Shown here in pieces: positions 24,403 to 34,260 of a DNA stretch of 54,927 nucleotides. Source of the stretch: Alphaproteobacteria bacterium (GTDB taxonomy: Bacteria; Pseudomonadota; Alphaproteobacteria; ATCC43930; CGMCC-115725); NCBI GenBank assembly GCA_030042035.1, contig JASIAN010000130.1, positions 1-54,927 on the forward strand, written 5' to 3'. The translations under genes and the position numbers were made by a program. Under the pieces are notes generated by a model, which saw only the letters and a program-made list of their open reading frames with translations, did no database searches and was not told the origin of the DNA. How positions within the stretch are numbered: position 1 is the stretch's first letter; every line of letters begins with the position of its first letter.

Positions 24403-25602
24403 ATGGCTGAGCGCGTCACGGCCGCGCCGGCGGATCGTCGCAGCCCAACGCTCGGCGTGCACCGGGTGGTTGTGCGGATGGCGTTGTTTCTCGCCATCGT
24501 CATCGCGCTGGTCGTTGCGCTGGGGCGGCCGTTGATCATCGCGTTCATGGGCAACCCGGCGGTCAACGGCCTGATCCTCGGCATCCTCCTGGCCGGCGTC
24601 GGCTACATTTTTCGGCAGGTGCTGCTGCTCGGGCCGGCGAGCGACTGGATCGACAGCTTTCGCGAGCGCCTCGCGGCCCGCGAGCTGACGGCGCCGCCCG
24701 GCCCGCCGCCCCGCCTTTTAGGACCGATGGCGCGCATGTTGGGCAGCCGGCAGAGCGGCCGCGTCAGCCTGTCGGCCACCTCGTTGCGCACCTTGCTCGA
24801 CGGTCTCGCCTCGCGCCTCGACGAGACGCGCGAAACCTCGCGCTACCTGATCGGCGTCGTCATCTTTCTCGGCCTGCTCGGAACGTTCTGGGGCCTGTTG
24901 GACACCGTGCGCTCGGTCGGCGGCGTCATCGGCGGGCTCAACACCGCCGGCGGCGATCTGGCGCACGCCTTCGCCAATCTGAAGCATGGTCTGGAGACGC
25001 CGCTGCACGGCATGTCGACGGCGTTCAGCGCCTCGCTGTTCGGGCTGGCGAGCAGCCTGGTGCTGGGGTTTCTCGACTTGCAGGCGGGGCAGGCGCAGAA
25101 CCGCTTTTACAATGATCTTGAAGAATGGCTGTCGACCTACACCCGGCTGTCGGGCGGACCCTTTGGCGACGGCGGCGATGGCTCGATGCCGGCCTACCTG
25201 CATGCGCTGCTGGAGCAAACCGCCGACAGCCTGGAAAACCTGCAACGCATCCTGGCACGCAGCGAGGAAGGGCGGATCGCCGCCAACAACATGCTGGCCG
25301 GGTTGACCGACCGACTGAGCGTGCTCGGCGAACACATGAAGGCCGGCCAGCTGTTGATGCTGAAACTGGCCGAGAACCAATTGGAGCTGAAGCCGTCGCT
25401 GGGCCGGCTCGCCGCCGTCGCGGAGCATTCGCTGGGCCAGGACGACGTCTTGCGCGGGCATCTGCGCAATATCGAGGCCTATGTCGCCCGGCTCACCGAA
25501 GACATCGCCGAGGGCCGCGTCCGCAGCGTGCAGGAGGTGCGCCAGGAAATCCGCATCCTCGCGCGCACGATCGCCGCGCTCGCGGAAGAGGGCAGCCGGT
25601 AG
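24403..25602 (+). CDS. MotA/ExbB-like proton channel subunit with helical tail
   Basis: This 399-residue protein has four predicted membrane segments: two near the N-terminus (about 25-70), then YLIGVVIFLGLLGTFWGLL (about 147-168) and SASLFGLASSLVLGFLDL (about 208-228), as in the MotA/TolQ/ExbB fold. The C-terminal 160 residues are hydrophilic and helix-prone, forming a likely cytoplasmic tail. The OmpA-domain partner starts 10 nt downstream. It is not flagellar MotA by context. It is comparable in layout to ZorA and to other non-flagellar motors. Confidence 0.83.
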   Translation: MAERVTAAPADRRSPTLGVHRVVVRMALFLAIVIALVVALGRPLIIAFMGNPAVNGLILGILLAGVGYIFRQVLLLGPASDWIDSFRERLAARELTAPPGPPPRLLGPMARMLGSRQSGRVSLSATSLRTLLDGLASRLDETRETSRYLIGVVIFLGLLGTFWGLLDTVRSVGGVIGGLNTAGGDLAHAFANLKHGLETPLHGMSTAFSASLFGLASSLVLGFLDLQAGQAQNRFYNDLEEWLSTYTRLSGGPFGDGGDGSMPAYLHALLEQTADSLENLQRILARSEEGRIAANNMLAGLTDRLSVLGEHMKAGQLLMLKLAENQLELKPSLGRLAAVAEHSLGQDDVLRGHLRNIEAYVARLTEDIAEGRVRSVQEVRQEIRILARTIAALAEEGSR

Positions 25603-25611
25603 CCGCGCCCC

Positions 25612-26619
25612 ATGGCGTTAGTGAGAAGCCGCCACCGACGCTCCAGCATCGACATCTGGCCAGGTTTTGTCGATGCCCTGGCGCAACTACTGATCGTCAT
25701 CATCTTTATCCTGCTGGTATTCACCGCCGGGCAGTTCTTCCTGTCGAACGCGCTGTCCGGCCGCGACAAGGCGCTGAAGCAATTGCAGCAGCAGGTCAGT
25801 CAGCTCGGCGACCTGCTGTCCCTGGAGCGGACCGACAACGCCCGGCTCGCCGCCAGCGCTGCCGATTTAAAGGCTGAGCTGAAAGCGACGCTTGCCGAGC
25901 GCGATCAGCTCAATGCGCGCATCGGCGAATTGACTGCGCGCGCCGCCACCGCGGAAAAATCGCTGTCGGCGCAGCAAAAGCTGAGCGCTGCGGCGCAGGC
26001 TCAGGTCGATACGCTGACCGCCTCGATCGCCGCGCTGCGCCAGCAGCTGGCGCAGATTGCCGCGGTGCTCGACGCCTCGCAGGCCAAGGTCAAGAGCCAG
26101 GAGCTGCAGATCGCCGATCTCGGCAAGAAGCTCAACCTGGCGCTCGCCACCAAGGTGCAGGAGTTGGCGCGCTACCGGTCGGAATTCTTCGGCAAGCTGC
26201 GCCAGATAATCGGCAAGCGCCCCGGCATCCGCATCGTCGGCGACCGCTTTGTGTTCCAGTCTGAAGTGCTGTTCGCGCCCGGCCAGGCGAACCTAAGCGA
26301 CGCCGCCAAACAGCAGCTCGATCCGGTGGTCACGACTCTGAAAGAGATCGCCAAGAACATCCCGCCCGATATCAACTGGGTCCTGCAAGTCAATGGCCAT
26401 ACCGATGAGACGCCGATCCACAATGCCCAGTTTGCGTCGAACTGGGAATTATCGGCCGAACGCGCGATCTCGGTCGTGCGCTACATGATCAGCCAGGGCA
26501 TCCCAGCCGACCGGCTGGCGGCTGCCGGGTTTGCCGACACCGAGCCGCTCGACCCCGCCGACACTCCGGCGGCCTATAAGCGCAACCGCCGTATCGAATT
26601 GAAGTTGAGCGAGCACTGA
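25612..26619 (+). CDS. MotB/OmpA-like peptidoglycan-binding protein with coiled coil
   Basis: This 335-residue protein has a short cytoplasmic N-terminus and one membrane helix (ALAQLLIVIIFILLVFTAG, about 23-41), with Asp in FVDALAQ as the likely proton-carrying residue. A long coiled coil follows (about 50-170). The OmpA-like domain (about 205-335) has LQVNGHTDETPI, SNWELSAERAISVVRYM and YKRNRRIELKL, which bind peptidoglycan. It should work with the upstream MotA/ExbB-like subunit as an ion-driven motor or tension device. Confidence 0.88.
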   Translation: MALVRSRHRRSSIDIWPGFVDALAQLLIVIIFILLVFTAGQFFLSNALSGRDKALKQLQQQVSQLGDLLSLERTDNARLAASAADLKAELKATLAERDQLNARIGELTARAATAEKSLSAQQKLSAAAQAQVDTLTASIAALRQQLAQIAAVLDASQAKVKSQELQIADLGKKLNLALATKVQELARYRSEFFGKLRQIIGKRPGIRIVGDRFVFQSEVLFAPGQANLSDAAKQQLDPVVTTLKEIAKNIPPDINWVLQVNGHTDETPIHNAQFASNWELSAERAISVVRYMISQGIPADRLAAAGFADTEPLDPADTPAAYKRNRRIELKLSEH

Positions 26620-26789
26620 CGGACAGCGCTCGGGATTGGCCGACGTCGCCGACATCGACTACCGTTGTCGCCGGCATTTGTGTATAACTCGCGGCGAACC
26701 CAACGGAGCGCGGCTGGCCGCCGCCATCTCGCGTTTCCTGAGCCGCTATATTGCCGGCCCCGACGCCGGTGCAACAAGGGATTGGAAAC

Positions 26790-27890
26790 ATGGCGCAAGT
26801 TGCGCTGCGCAAGGTTGTCAAGAACTTTGACAAGACCCCGGCAGTGCGGGGCATCGACCTCGATATTGCCGATCGCGAGTTTGTCGTGCTCGTCGGTCCG
26901 TCCGGCTGCGGCAAGACAACGACATTGCGGATGGTCGCGGGTCTCGAAGAAGCCACATCGGGCGAGATTTACATCGGCGACCAGCTGGTGAATGACGTGC
27001 CGCCGAAAGACCGCGACATCGCGATGGTCTTCCAGAATTACGCCCTCTACCCGCACATGACGGTGTTTGAGAACATGGCGTTCGGGCTGCGCCTGCGCCA
27101 CATTCCGAAACCCGAGATCAAGTCGCGCGTCGAAGACGCCGCGCGCATTCTCGACATCGCCGACCTGTTGCAACGCCAACCAAAACAGCTGTCAGGCGGC
27201 CAGCGCCAGCGCGTCGCGATGGGGCGGGCGATCGTGCGCCATCCGAAGGTGTTTCTGTTTGACGAGCCGCTGTCGAACCTCGATGCCAAACTGCGCGTCC
27301 AGATGCGCACCGAAATCAAAAAGGTACACCAGAAGGTGACAACGACGACGGTCTACGTCACACACGACCAGGTCGAGGCGATGACCTTGGCCGACCGGGT
27401 TGTCGTCATGAACGGCGGCCGCATCGAGCAAATCGGCAGCCCGTACGAGGTATACCACACGCCGCAGACGCGCTTTGTCGCCGGCTTTATCGGCTCGCCG
27501 GCGATGAACTTCCTGGCTTGCCAACTGGCGGCCAACGGCAGCGGGCTGACGGTCCGCCTGTCGGAGACGCTGAGCCTGTCGGTGCCGCAGGAGCGCACCG
27601 AGCGTTACCGTCCGCATGTCGGGCGCGAACTGGTCTTTGGCCTGCGGCCCGAAGACCTGATCGAGAAGCGCAGCGACGGCTTGCCGCCGGGCTGCGCCGC
27701 CTTCGAGGTGCTGCTCGATGTCGTGGAGCCGATGGGCATGGAGACGATGGTCTATTTTGTCGTCAACGGGACCGAGGTGTGCGGCCGCGTCAACCCTGCC
27801 GCCGCCGGCAATGCCGGCGAGCGGATGCCGCTTGTTGCCGACATGAACCACATGCACCTGATCGATCCGCGCACCGACCAAGTGCTATAG
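26790..27890 (+). CDS. ABC transporter ATPase, UgpC/MalK type
   Basis: This 366-residue ATPase has Walker A GPSGCGKTT, the Q-loop FQNYALYPHM, signature LSGGQRQRVAMGRAI, Walker B VFLFDEP and the H-loop YVTHDQ. A TOBE-type regulatory domain fills the last 120 residues, with VFGLRPEDL. This group powers import of sugars, glycerol phosphate or polyols. It has no permease or binding protein beside it, so it may serve several importers. ATG 26790 is supported by AAGGG upstream. Confidence 0.92.
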   Translation: MAQVALRKVVKNFDKTPAVRGIDLDIADREFVVLVGPSGCGKTTTLRMVAGLEEATSGEIYIGDQLVNDVPPKDRDIAMVFQNYALYPHMTVFENMAFGLRLRHIPKPEIKSRVEDAARILDIADLLQRQPKQLSGGQRQRVAMGRAIVRHPKVFLFDEPLSNLDAKLRVQMRTEIKKVHQKVTTTTVYVTHDQVEAMTLADRVVVMNGGRIEQIGSPYEVYHTPQTRFVAGFIGSPAMNFLACQLAANGSGLTVRLSETLSLSVPQERTERYRPHVGRELVFGLRPEDLIEKRSDGLPPGCAAFEVLLDVVEPMGMETMVYFVVNGTEVCGRVNPAAAGNAGERMPLVADMNHMHLIDPRTDQVL

Positions 27891-27921
27891 GCGGCGCCTG
27901 TCTTCCGCGCCAGGGGCCGCG

Positions 27922-28680
27922 ATGCACGTGCAGGATAAGGTCGTCGCGATTACCGGCGCGGCGCGCGGGCTGGGACAGGAATTCGCCCGCAGCCTTGCCG
28001 CCGCTGGCGCGAAAATCGTCGCTGGCGATGTGAACGATTGCGGCGAGACGCTCGATCTCGTGGCCGCCGCCGGCGGCAGCGGCATCGCCGCGAGGCTCGA
28101 TGTAACCGATGCCGACGCCTGCCGCGCGATGATCGAGGAAGGAGTGCGCGCTTTCGGTCGCCTCGACGCGCTCGTCAACAATGCCGCGCTCTACGGCGCC
28201 CTGCACGGCGGCCGCTTCGATGCGATCGCCGAGACCGAGTGGGATGCGGCGATGGCGGTCAACGTCAAGGGCATCTGGAACTGCTGCAAGGCGGCGGTGC
28301 CGGCGATGCGGCAGGCCGGCGGCGGCAGCATCGTCAACATTGCTTCGCTCGCGGCGACCTATGGCATGCCGTTCGGGCTGCATTACACGACGTCGAAAGC
28401 CGGGGTGATCGGCCTCACGCGCGGTCTGGCGCGCGAATTGGGACGCGACCGCATCCGCGTCAACGCCCTGGCGCCAAGCGCCGTCGTCACCGAGGGCACC
28501 CGTGAATTCTTTGCGGGCCGGCTCGATCGCGCGCTCGAAACGATCAAGATGGGGCAAACAATCCAGCGCAACCTGATGCCGGAAGACCTCGTCGGGACTG
28601 TCATGTGGCTCGTTTCCGACGCGAGCGGTTTCGTGACCGGCCAGACGATCGCGGTCGACGGCGGCACGGTCATGCTGTGA
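27922..28680 (+). CDS. Short-chain dehydrogenase/reductase
   Basis: This 252-residue SDR has TGAARGLG for NAD(P) binding, NNAAL, a catalytic Ser in VNIASLAATYG, and Tyr and Lys in HYTTSKAGV. The C-terminal GFVTGQTIAVDGG closes the fold. An Asp after the second strand (AGDVND) suggests NAD(H). The stop overlaps the next SDR start. The substrate is unknown. Confidence 0.92.
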   Translation: MHVQDKVVAITGAARGLGQEFARSLAAAGAKIVAGDVNDCGETLDLVAAAGGSGIAARLDVTDADACRAMIEEGVRAFGRLDALVNNAALYGALHGGRFDAIAETEWDAAMAVNVKGIWNCCKAAVPAMRQAGGGSIVNIASLAATYGMPFGLHYTTSKAGVIGLTRGLARELGRDRIRVNALAPSAVVTEGTREFFAGRLDRALETIKMGQTIQRNLMPEDLVGTVMWLVSDASGFVTGQTIAVDGGTVML

Positions 28681-29438
28681 CCGCGAGGCTTGGCGGCAAG
28701 GCCGCGCTGATCGCCGGCGCCGGCGGCGGCATCTGCCGTGCCATCGCCCTCGCCTTTGCCCGCGAGGGCGCGGCCGTTTTGTGCGCCGATGTCGACGCCG
28801 AAGCGGCTGGCGAAACGGTCCGGCTCGTCGCAGCGGCGGGCGGCCGCGCGCTGGCGCAGCACTGCGACGTCGCGAGCGAGGCGGCGACCGAAACAGCCGC
28901 CGAGGCGGCGCAGCGCGGGTTCGGCCGGCTCGATATCCTGGTCAGCGGCGCCGCACCCTACGACCCGAGCGGCAGCGTGCTCGAGGTCGGCCTTGCCGAC
29001 TGGCAGCGCGTCCTTGACATCAACCTGACCGGCGCGTTCCTGTTGTCGCGCGCCGCCTTGCCGCGGATGATCGCCGGCGGCGGCGGTTCGATCATCTTCA
29101 TCGCCTCGCAACTGGGGCGCGTCGGCAGCGCCGGCCGCGCCGCCTATTGCGCGACCAAAGGCGCGCTGATCCAGCTTGCCAAGGTCATGGCGATCGACCA
29201 CGCAGCACAAAACGTGCGCGTCAATACACTGTCGCCGGGCGCGGTCGAGACCGAGCGGCTGCTTCGGCGTTACGGCTCGTTCGCCGCAGCAAACCAGGCG
29301 CTCGGCCCGAAGCACCTGACCGGGCGCCTCGGTCGCCCGGATGAGATTGCCGAGGCGGCGGTCTTTCTTGCTTCCGACGCCGCCAGTTTTGTAACCGGCA
29401 GCGATCTCCTCGTCGACGGCGGCTATACTGCGATCTGA
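28677..29438 (+). CDS. Short-chain dehydrogenase/reductase, second of a pair
   Basis: This 253-residue SDR starts at GTG 28677, overlapping the previous stop by 4 nt (GTGA). It has AGAGGGICRAIA, a modified nucleotide loop. Ser in FIASQLG and Tyr-x-x-x-Lys in AAYCATKGA are the catalytic residues, and FVTGSDLLVDGGY ends the fold. Tight overlap of two SDR genes suggests successive steps of one pathway. Confidence 0.9.
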   Translation: MTARLGGKAALIAGAGGGICRAIALAFAREGAAVLCADVDAEAAGETVRLVAAAGGRALAQHCDVASEAATETAAEAAQRGFGRLDILVSGAAPYDPSGSVLEVGLADWQRVLDINLTGAFLLSRAALPRMIAGGGGSIIFIASQLGRVGSAGRAAYCATKGALIQLAKVMAIDHAAQNVRVNTLSPGAVETERLLRRYGSFAAANQALGPKHLTGRLGRPDEIAEAAVFLASDAASFVTGSDLLVDGGYTAI

Positions 29439-29457
29439 AACCGCGTGAACGCCGCGT

Positions 29458-31725
29458 TCAGAAACGGCGTTCCTTTTCGGCCGCGAAAGCGGTCAGCGCC
29501 TCGGTCAGCCGATCGATCTCGTCATCGAGCCGCTGCACGTAAAGCGAGCCGCGCTGGCGCAACTCGTTGGCGCTCAAGTGCTGCAACGAGGCGGTCAACG
29601 CGCATAGCTGGACGCCGCCGAGTTGGCCGGCGGCGCGCCGCAGCGCGACCAGGCCGTGAGTAAAGGCGGCCTTGTCCGCCGCCGTCGCGGCGACTGCGAT
29701 GCGCTCCATGATATGAGCGGCATCAAGGCGAAAGGCTTCGATCAGCTCGTTGAGGAACCGCTCGTCGCCGCCGAGCGCCTGCAAGCCTTCGAGCGCCCGC
29801 GCATCGACCGCGGCGGCGTCGGGCGCGAATTTCGGATGCGCGGCAATCGGCGTGATCTGCGCCGGATCGCGCCGCAGCGGGTCCGCCGCGGGGCTGGTCT
29901 GTCGTCGCGGCGGGCGCGCCGGCGCCTCGGCTTCGGGCGACGGCGGCGGACGCTCGGGCGCCAGCGGCAGCGCATCGAGGGCATTGGCAATCAAGGCGAC
30001 GCTCGGCGGCGCCGGGATGATGCCGTCGAGCCCGCCGTCATCGACGGTAAGGAGGCCGGCAATCTGCCCGGCGTCCGCGATGAGCAAGACAAACGGCGCA
30101 TGGACGCCGAGCCTGGCGGCCTGATGCGCAACCCCTAAAGCCCACAACAGCCGGTCGCGGCCGTCAATGACGACGACCGCGCGCTTCGCCTCACCCGCAA
30201 CGGCAAGCTCGGCAATCGCCTGGTCGGCATCGGCGGGCCAGCGCGGCTCGCTGTTCCATGCGGCAAGGGGCGCCGCCAATTCGTCGGCGAGGTCGCGATC
30301 CTCGGTCATAATCAGCACGGCGCGGCCGTCGAGGTCGAGGGCCGGCGTCGACGCACCTTCCTCGACCGCCAGCGGCAGCTGCACCAAAAGCCGAGTGCGC
30401 TCGCCTGCGACGCGATCGAGCACGAACGAGCCGCCCGCCGTGGCAGCGAGTTTGCGGATCAGCCGCAGCGCGAGCGGCTCGCCATCCGCGCCGGTGTCGC
30501 TCTCCTCACCGCTCTCGACGCGCAGATCGAGGCGGATGCGATCCCGATCGCGCGGGCCGGCATCGATCATGAGCCGCACGGGGCGCGACGGCGCGGCGGC
30601 AATCGCGTGCTCGGCGAGGCCGCGGACGATGCGCGCCAGCACCTGGGCGTGGCCGCGCAGCCGGTTTGGCAGATGGGGGGCGATGCGCCACCGCAGCGCG
30701 ATGCCGCGCTCGGCGGCATCGGCCTGTAGCGGCGCCAGGCGGCGTCGGATCAGAGAGCGCAGCTCGAAGGTCTCGACCGGTGCCGCGAATGTGCCGGTTT
30801 CGAGCGCGGCGAAATCGAGAACGTCGGCGATCGACGCCGCCCCGGGGAACACGCGGGCGGCGGCGGGGCCGATCAGGGACCCCGAAATCGCCAGCAGCAT
30901 GCGGCGTCGGTCCGCCTCGGCAGCTGCCGCAGCGCTGCGGGCCGCCGCGAGGCGGCGCGCTGCCTGGGCGATCGGCACCGGCAATGCGACGAGGGCAAGC
31001 AGCAGTCCCGCCGCCAATGTCGGCTGCGCTCGCCACGCCGCAGTGGAAACCGCGACCGCGGCAAATCCAATGACCGCGGTCAGCGCCGCGCTCAGCAGCG
31101 CCGCCACGCCAAACCGCAGTCCGACGCAAAGCACGACGATGAGATAAAGAGGAAACCAGCCGGCGGCCCGGCTGCCACCGAAATGCAGAAAGACCGAAAG
31201 CAGCAAGAGGTCGCAGACCGTCGCCGCAAGCCGGCGGGGCCGCGATGACGGCCACAGGATGACGCAGAGCAGCAGCGTCCAGGCAAAAACCAGCTCCAAG
31301 GCTGCGACCGCAACGCAGTCGGCGCTGGCCCGCTCGCCGGCGCCGAGCGCCGGCAGCATCAGCGCATAGCCGAACATCAGCACCGCCACGACAATGCGCA
31401 ACGCGGCCTGCTCGGCTTCCCCGCCGGCGTCGCGCGCCGATGCAGCGAGCCGGCGCAACCCGGAGAGCACGGCGGCGAGACCCGCTCCCGCCGGCGCCAC
31501 GACCAGCAGCGCGACCAGCGCGCTGGCGTCGATTGGCCGCCACTGCTGGGGATCGGTCAACGCCGCCAACGCAACCGCAATCGGCGCCGCCGCGCCGGCC
31601 AGCGACAGTCCGATCGCCACCGCCGCCGGGCCCCAATCGCCGCTGTCCGTCGTCACCGCGCCGGTGCGCGCGCCAGCGTCCCACCGGACGGGTCGATCAA
31701 ACGGGCTGGCAGCCGGGTCGGCCAA
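29458..31725 (-). CDS. RpfC-like membrane protein with degenerate kinase, receiver and Hpt domains
   Basis: This 755-residue protein has about six or seven N-terminal membrane segments (about 30-265), a histidine-kinase-like core (about 270-460), a receiver-like domain (about 468-600) and an Hpt-like helical bundle (about 640-755). The kinase has no H-box His (LLAISGSLIGPAA), its N-box reads QVLARIVRGLAEHAI without the key Asn, and the G boxes are unrecognisable. The Hpt site reads VALRRAAGQLGG, with Val where His is expected. Only Asp in VVVIDGRD remains. It probably senses or scaffolds without phosphotransfer. The start is a weak TTG. Confidence 0.75.
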   Translation of the reverse strand: MADPAASPFDRPVRWDAGARTGAVTTDSGDWGPAAVAIGLSLAGAAAPIAVALAALTDPQQWRPIDASALVALLVVAPAGAGLAAVLSGLRRLAASARDAGGEAEQAALRIVVAVLMFGYALMLPALGAGERASADCVAVAALELVFAWTLLLCVILWPSSRPRRLAATVCDLLLLSVFLHFGGSRAAGWFPLYLIVVLCVGLRFGVAALLSAALTAVIGFAAVAVSTAAWRAQPTLAAGLLLALVALPVPIAQAARRLAAARSAAAAAEADRRRMLLAISGSLIGPAAARVFPGAASIADVLDFAALETGTFAAPVETFELRSLIRRRLAPLQADAAERGIALRWRIAPHLPNRLRGHAQVLARIVRGLAEHAIAAAPSRPVRLMIDAGPRDRDRIRLDLRVESGEESDTGADGEPLALRLIRKLAATAGGSFVLDRVAGERTRLLVQLPLAVEEGASTPALDLDGRAVLIMTEDRDLADELAAPLAAWNSEPRWPADADQAIAELAVAGEAKRAVVVIDGRDRLLWALGVAHQAARLGVHAPFVLLIADAGQIAGLLTVDDGGLDGIIPAPPSVALIANALDALPLAPERPPPSPEAEAPARPPRRQTSPAADPLRRDPAQITPIAAHPKFAPDAAAVDARALEGLQALGGDERFLNELIEAFRLDAAHIMERIAVAATAADKAAFTHGLVALRRAAGQLGGVQLCALTASLQHLSANELRQRGSLYVQRLDDEIDRLTEALTAFAAEKERRF

Positions 31726-31734
31726 GCCGGGAGC

Positions 31735-33357
31735 CTATGCCTGCCCGACCGCGCGAACCTCGCCGCCGGCCATCTGCAGCAGCGGCTGCGAGCGTTCGCG
31801 CGGAAAGGTCACGGTGACCGTCGTGCCGATGCCCTTGGTGCTGACAATCGTCAGCGAGCCACCATGCAATTCGGTCAAGCCGATCGCCAGCGGCAGGCCG
31901 AGACCGGTACCATCGTGCTTGCGCGCCCAGGCGCTTGCGACCTGGCCGAACCGGGTCATCGCCAGCTGGATTTCGGCGGCGTCCATCCCGATGCCATGAT
32001 CGACGACGGCGATCGCGACGGCGCCGCCGACATTGCGCAGCACGATCTCGACCTTGCCGCCGGCATGGCTGAATTTGATCGCGTTGACGAGCAGGTTCAG
32101 TACGATCTGCTTCAATTTGCGGGGGTCGGCAAACAGCGGCGGGATCGTTCCTTCACGGCGGATCGAAATGCGGACGTCGCTCGCCCGCGCCTTGGCTTCG
32201 GCGAGTTGCACCAGATCGGCGATCGTTTTGGCCGGGTCGAGGATTTCTTCAGACAAATCCAGCTTGCCGGCTTCAAGCTTCGACACGTCGAGAATGTCGT
32301 TGATAAGACCCAGAAGATGCTCGGCGCTGGCCAGAATGTCGCGGGCATAGCCGACATACTTCGCGGTGCCGATCGGCCCGAGCATCTCGCCGGCGATGAC
32401 CTGCGAGAAGCCGATGATCGCGTTCAATGGCGTGCGCAGCTCGTGGCTCATATTGGCGACAAACTCGGTCTTGCTGCGGTTGGCGAGCTCGGCCTGCTCC
32501 TTGGCGGTGACCAACTCGCGCTCGGCGCGCTTGCGCTCGGTGATGTCGACAAACACCGTCACGACCATGGTCTCGTCGGCATCGCCGGCCTCGAACAGCG
32601 CCTTTGTGATTAACAAGACGCAGGGATTGCCTTTGCGATCGACAATCTCCTCCTCGGCCGGTGCCAGCACTGCCTTGCCGGTGCCCAACCGCTCGTCGGC
32701 CTCCATGATGATGCGCGCCAGCAGCCCGCCATGCGCCTCGTCTGGTCGCTTGCCGATCAACCGGCTGGTCGGCGCGCCGACAAATTTGGCGAACATCCGG
32801 TTGGCCAGCAGATAGCGTCCATCGCGGCCGGTGACACAAATCATGCGCGGAATGACATCGATGAGCCGCAGCAGCGTCTCGTAGGGGTGCCGCGCGCCTT
32901 CCGGGAAGGAGCGGTCGGGAGCGCCGTTCGCGACGCCGTCGACACTGTTGGCCGGCGCCGCCGCTGCGACCGGGCGGCGATGCAATTGACCGCCGACGCG
33001 CAGGCGGAACTCGCGCGCATCTACCGGGACGAGGAGATGGTCGGCTGCGCCGGCCTCGCGCGCCCGCTCGATGCCGTCGAGATCGGCGTCCGAGCCGACG
33101 ACGATAACCGGGACGCCGGCACCATTCGGCTGCGCCCGCAGCCGGCGGATGATATCCGCGCCATCGCCGTCCGCTCCCGCCGCTGCGAGCAGCACCAGAT
33201 CGGGCACTCGCGCCGCACAAAAGGCGAGAGCCGGCTCAGCCTCGGTAAAGCTCTCGACCCTCGTCTGACCGTCGAGGGAAAGTGCCAGCCGTTCAAGGAT
33301 CTTCAGATTGGTAACGCTGTCATTGACGATGACGACCAGCTGCGAAGCCACTCCCAC
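31735..33357 (-). CDS. REC-PAS histidine kinase with a phospho-dead receiver
   Basis: This 540-residue protein has an N-terminal receiver domain (about 5-125) in which the acidic pocket reads VIVNDS and the phospho-Asp site reads [13 protein letters not shown], with Ala replacing Asp. A PAS domain (about 165-285) and a normal kinase core follow: [14 protein letters not shown], the N-box NLLVNAIKF and GTGLGLPLA. It should phosphorylate itself, while its receiver cannot accept phosphate. The start is GTG 33357 or GTG 33351. The gene precedes the degenerate RpfC-like gene by 9 nt, suggesting one complex. Confidence 0.87.
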   Translation of the reverse strand: MGVASQLVVIVNDSVTNLKILERLALSLDGQTRVESFTEAEPALAFCAARVPDLVLLAAAGADGDGADIIRRLRAQPNGAGVPVIVVGSDADLDGIERAREAGAADHLLVPVDAREFRLRVGGQLHRRPVAAAAPANSVDGVANGAPDRSFPEGARHPYETLLRLIDVIPRMICVTGRDGRYLLANRMFAKFVGAPTSRLIGKRPDEAHGGLLARIIMEADERLGTGKAVLAPAEEEIVDRKGNPCVLLITKALFEAGDADETMVVTVFVDITERKRAERELVTAKEQAELANRSKTEFVANMSHELRTPLNAIIGFSQVIAGEMLGPIGTAKYVGYARDILASAEHLLGLINDILDVSKLEAGKLDLSEEILDPAKTIADLVQLAEAKARASDVRISIRREGTIPPLFADPRKLKQIVLNLLVNAIKFSHAGGKVEIVLRNVGGAVAIAVVDHGIGMDAAEIQLAMTRFGQVASAWARKHDGTGLGLPLAIGLTELHGGSLTIVSTKGIGTTVTVTFPRERSQPLLQMAGGEVRAVGQA

Positions 33358-33591
33358 CCCACCCTAGGTTCGACTACCAGTGTATGCGATCCCGTGCCGA
33401 CACCCGCAATGCGTGCGACGCCGTGTCGAAAACCCACTATTTTTCAGGCGATTGGCATGCACTATCTGGGCTGCGCAGCGACCTGAGGGCCGGCGTGGGG
33501 CGGTGCTGATTCGTCACGGTGCTCGTCGCGCGGCATGCGGCGCACCGCCGCGGTCGTCCGGTGAAAATCCGCGCCGGGTGCCGACGCCGGC

Positions 33592-34104
33592 TCAGGGCGC
33601 CGGGCAGACCAACCTCGAAGCGACCTGCGACAGCAGCACCGGATCGCGCGGCCGATCGGCGCATTGCGCGTTGTATCGGCCGACGGCCGCATTGTAGCGC
33701 GCGACGGCGGCCGAGAGGTCGCCGGCGACCGGCCCGGTCGAGCGCTGGAAGAGTGCGTCGCGCCGAGCGAGCTGCTGGCGGAATTGCGCGACCGCCTCGG
33801 GGTTATCGACGTCGATCGTCGCCCGCTCTTGCTGCAGTTGCGCGCCGATCCGCGACAACTCCGCCTGCAGCGCGTCATAGGCGTGCCGCTTCGCCGCCAT
33901 GTCGGCGCCAAGCGTGCCCAGATCGCGGTGCAGGCATAGACACTGGGCGATCGCGGCGGCTTCCCCCGACGCAGGCGGCGCCGCTGCCGCTGCGGAGGGC
34001 GCCGCCGGCGGATACGGCGGTGCCTGCGCCTCCGCCGACGGTCCCGCCGCCAGCCCGACGATCACGGCTCCCACCGCGATGCCCCACGCCACCGTCAGCC
34101 GCAT
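33592..34104 (-). CDS. Small exported coiled-coil protein, function unknown
   Basis: This 170-residue protein starts at ATG 34104 and has a signal peptide ending SAEAQ. A Pro/Ala-rich linker follows, then a helical region (about 70-135) with heptad-like spacing. Cys-Leu-Cys lies at its front, and two more Cys lie in AQCADRP and RLVCPAP near the C-terminus, a possible disulfide set. It stands alone. Confidence 0.7.
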   Translation of the reverse strand: MRLTVAWGIAVGAVIVGLAAGPSAEAQAPPYPPAAPSAAAAAPPASGEAAAIAQCLCLHRDLGTLGADMAAKRHAYDALQAELSRIGAQLQQERATIDVDNPEAVAQFRQQLARRDALFQRSTGPVAGDLSAAVARYNAAVGRYNAQCADRPRDPVLLSQVASRLVCPAP

Positions 34105-34260
34105 CCATCCTCTCCCGCGCCGCGCGCAACCGACCGCGCCCGCTGAGCTTATATCAGGTGCCGGACCATGAATGCTTCCGGTTCTTGGCGAGGCCAGATC
34201 CGACCGTCTCCGCACAACCGGGCCACGCCCGTGCGGCTGCTCGTGGGCGCGCGCCGCGGC

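Noticed and set aside
24403-26619. Zorya anti-phage system
   Set aside because: Only the motor pair is present. No ZorC, ZorD helicase-nuclease or ZorE follows; the next gene is an ABC ATPase, and the tail is short compared with ZorA.
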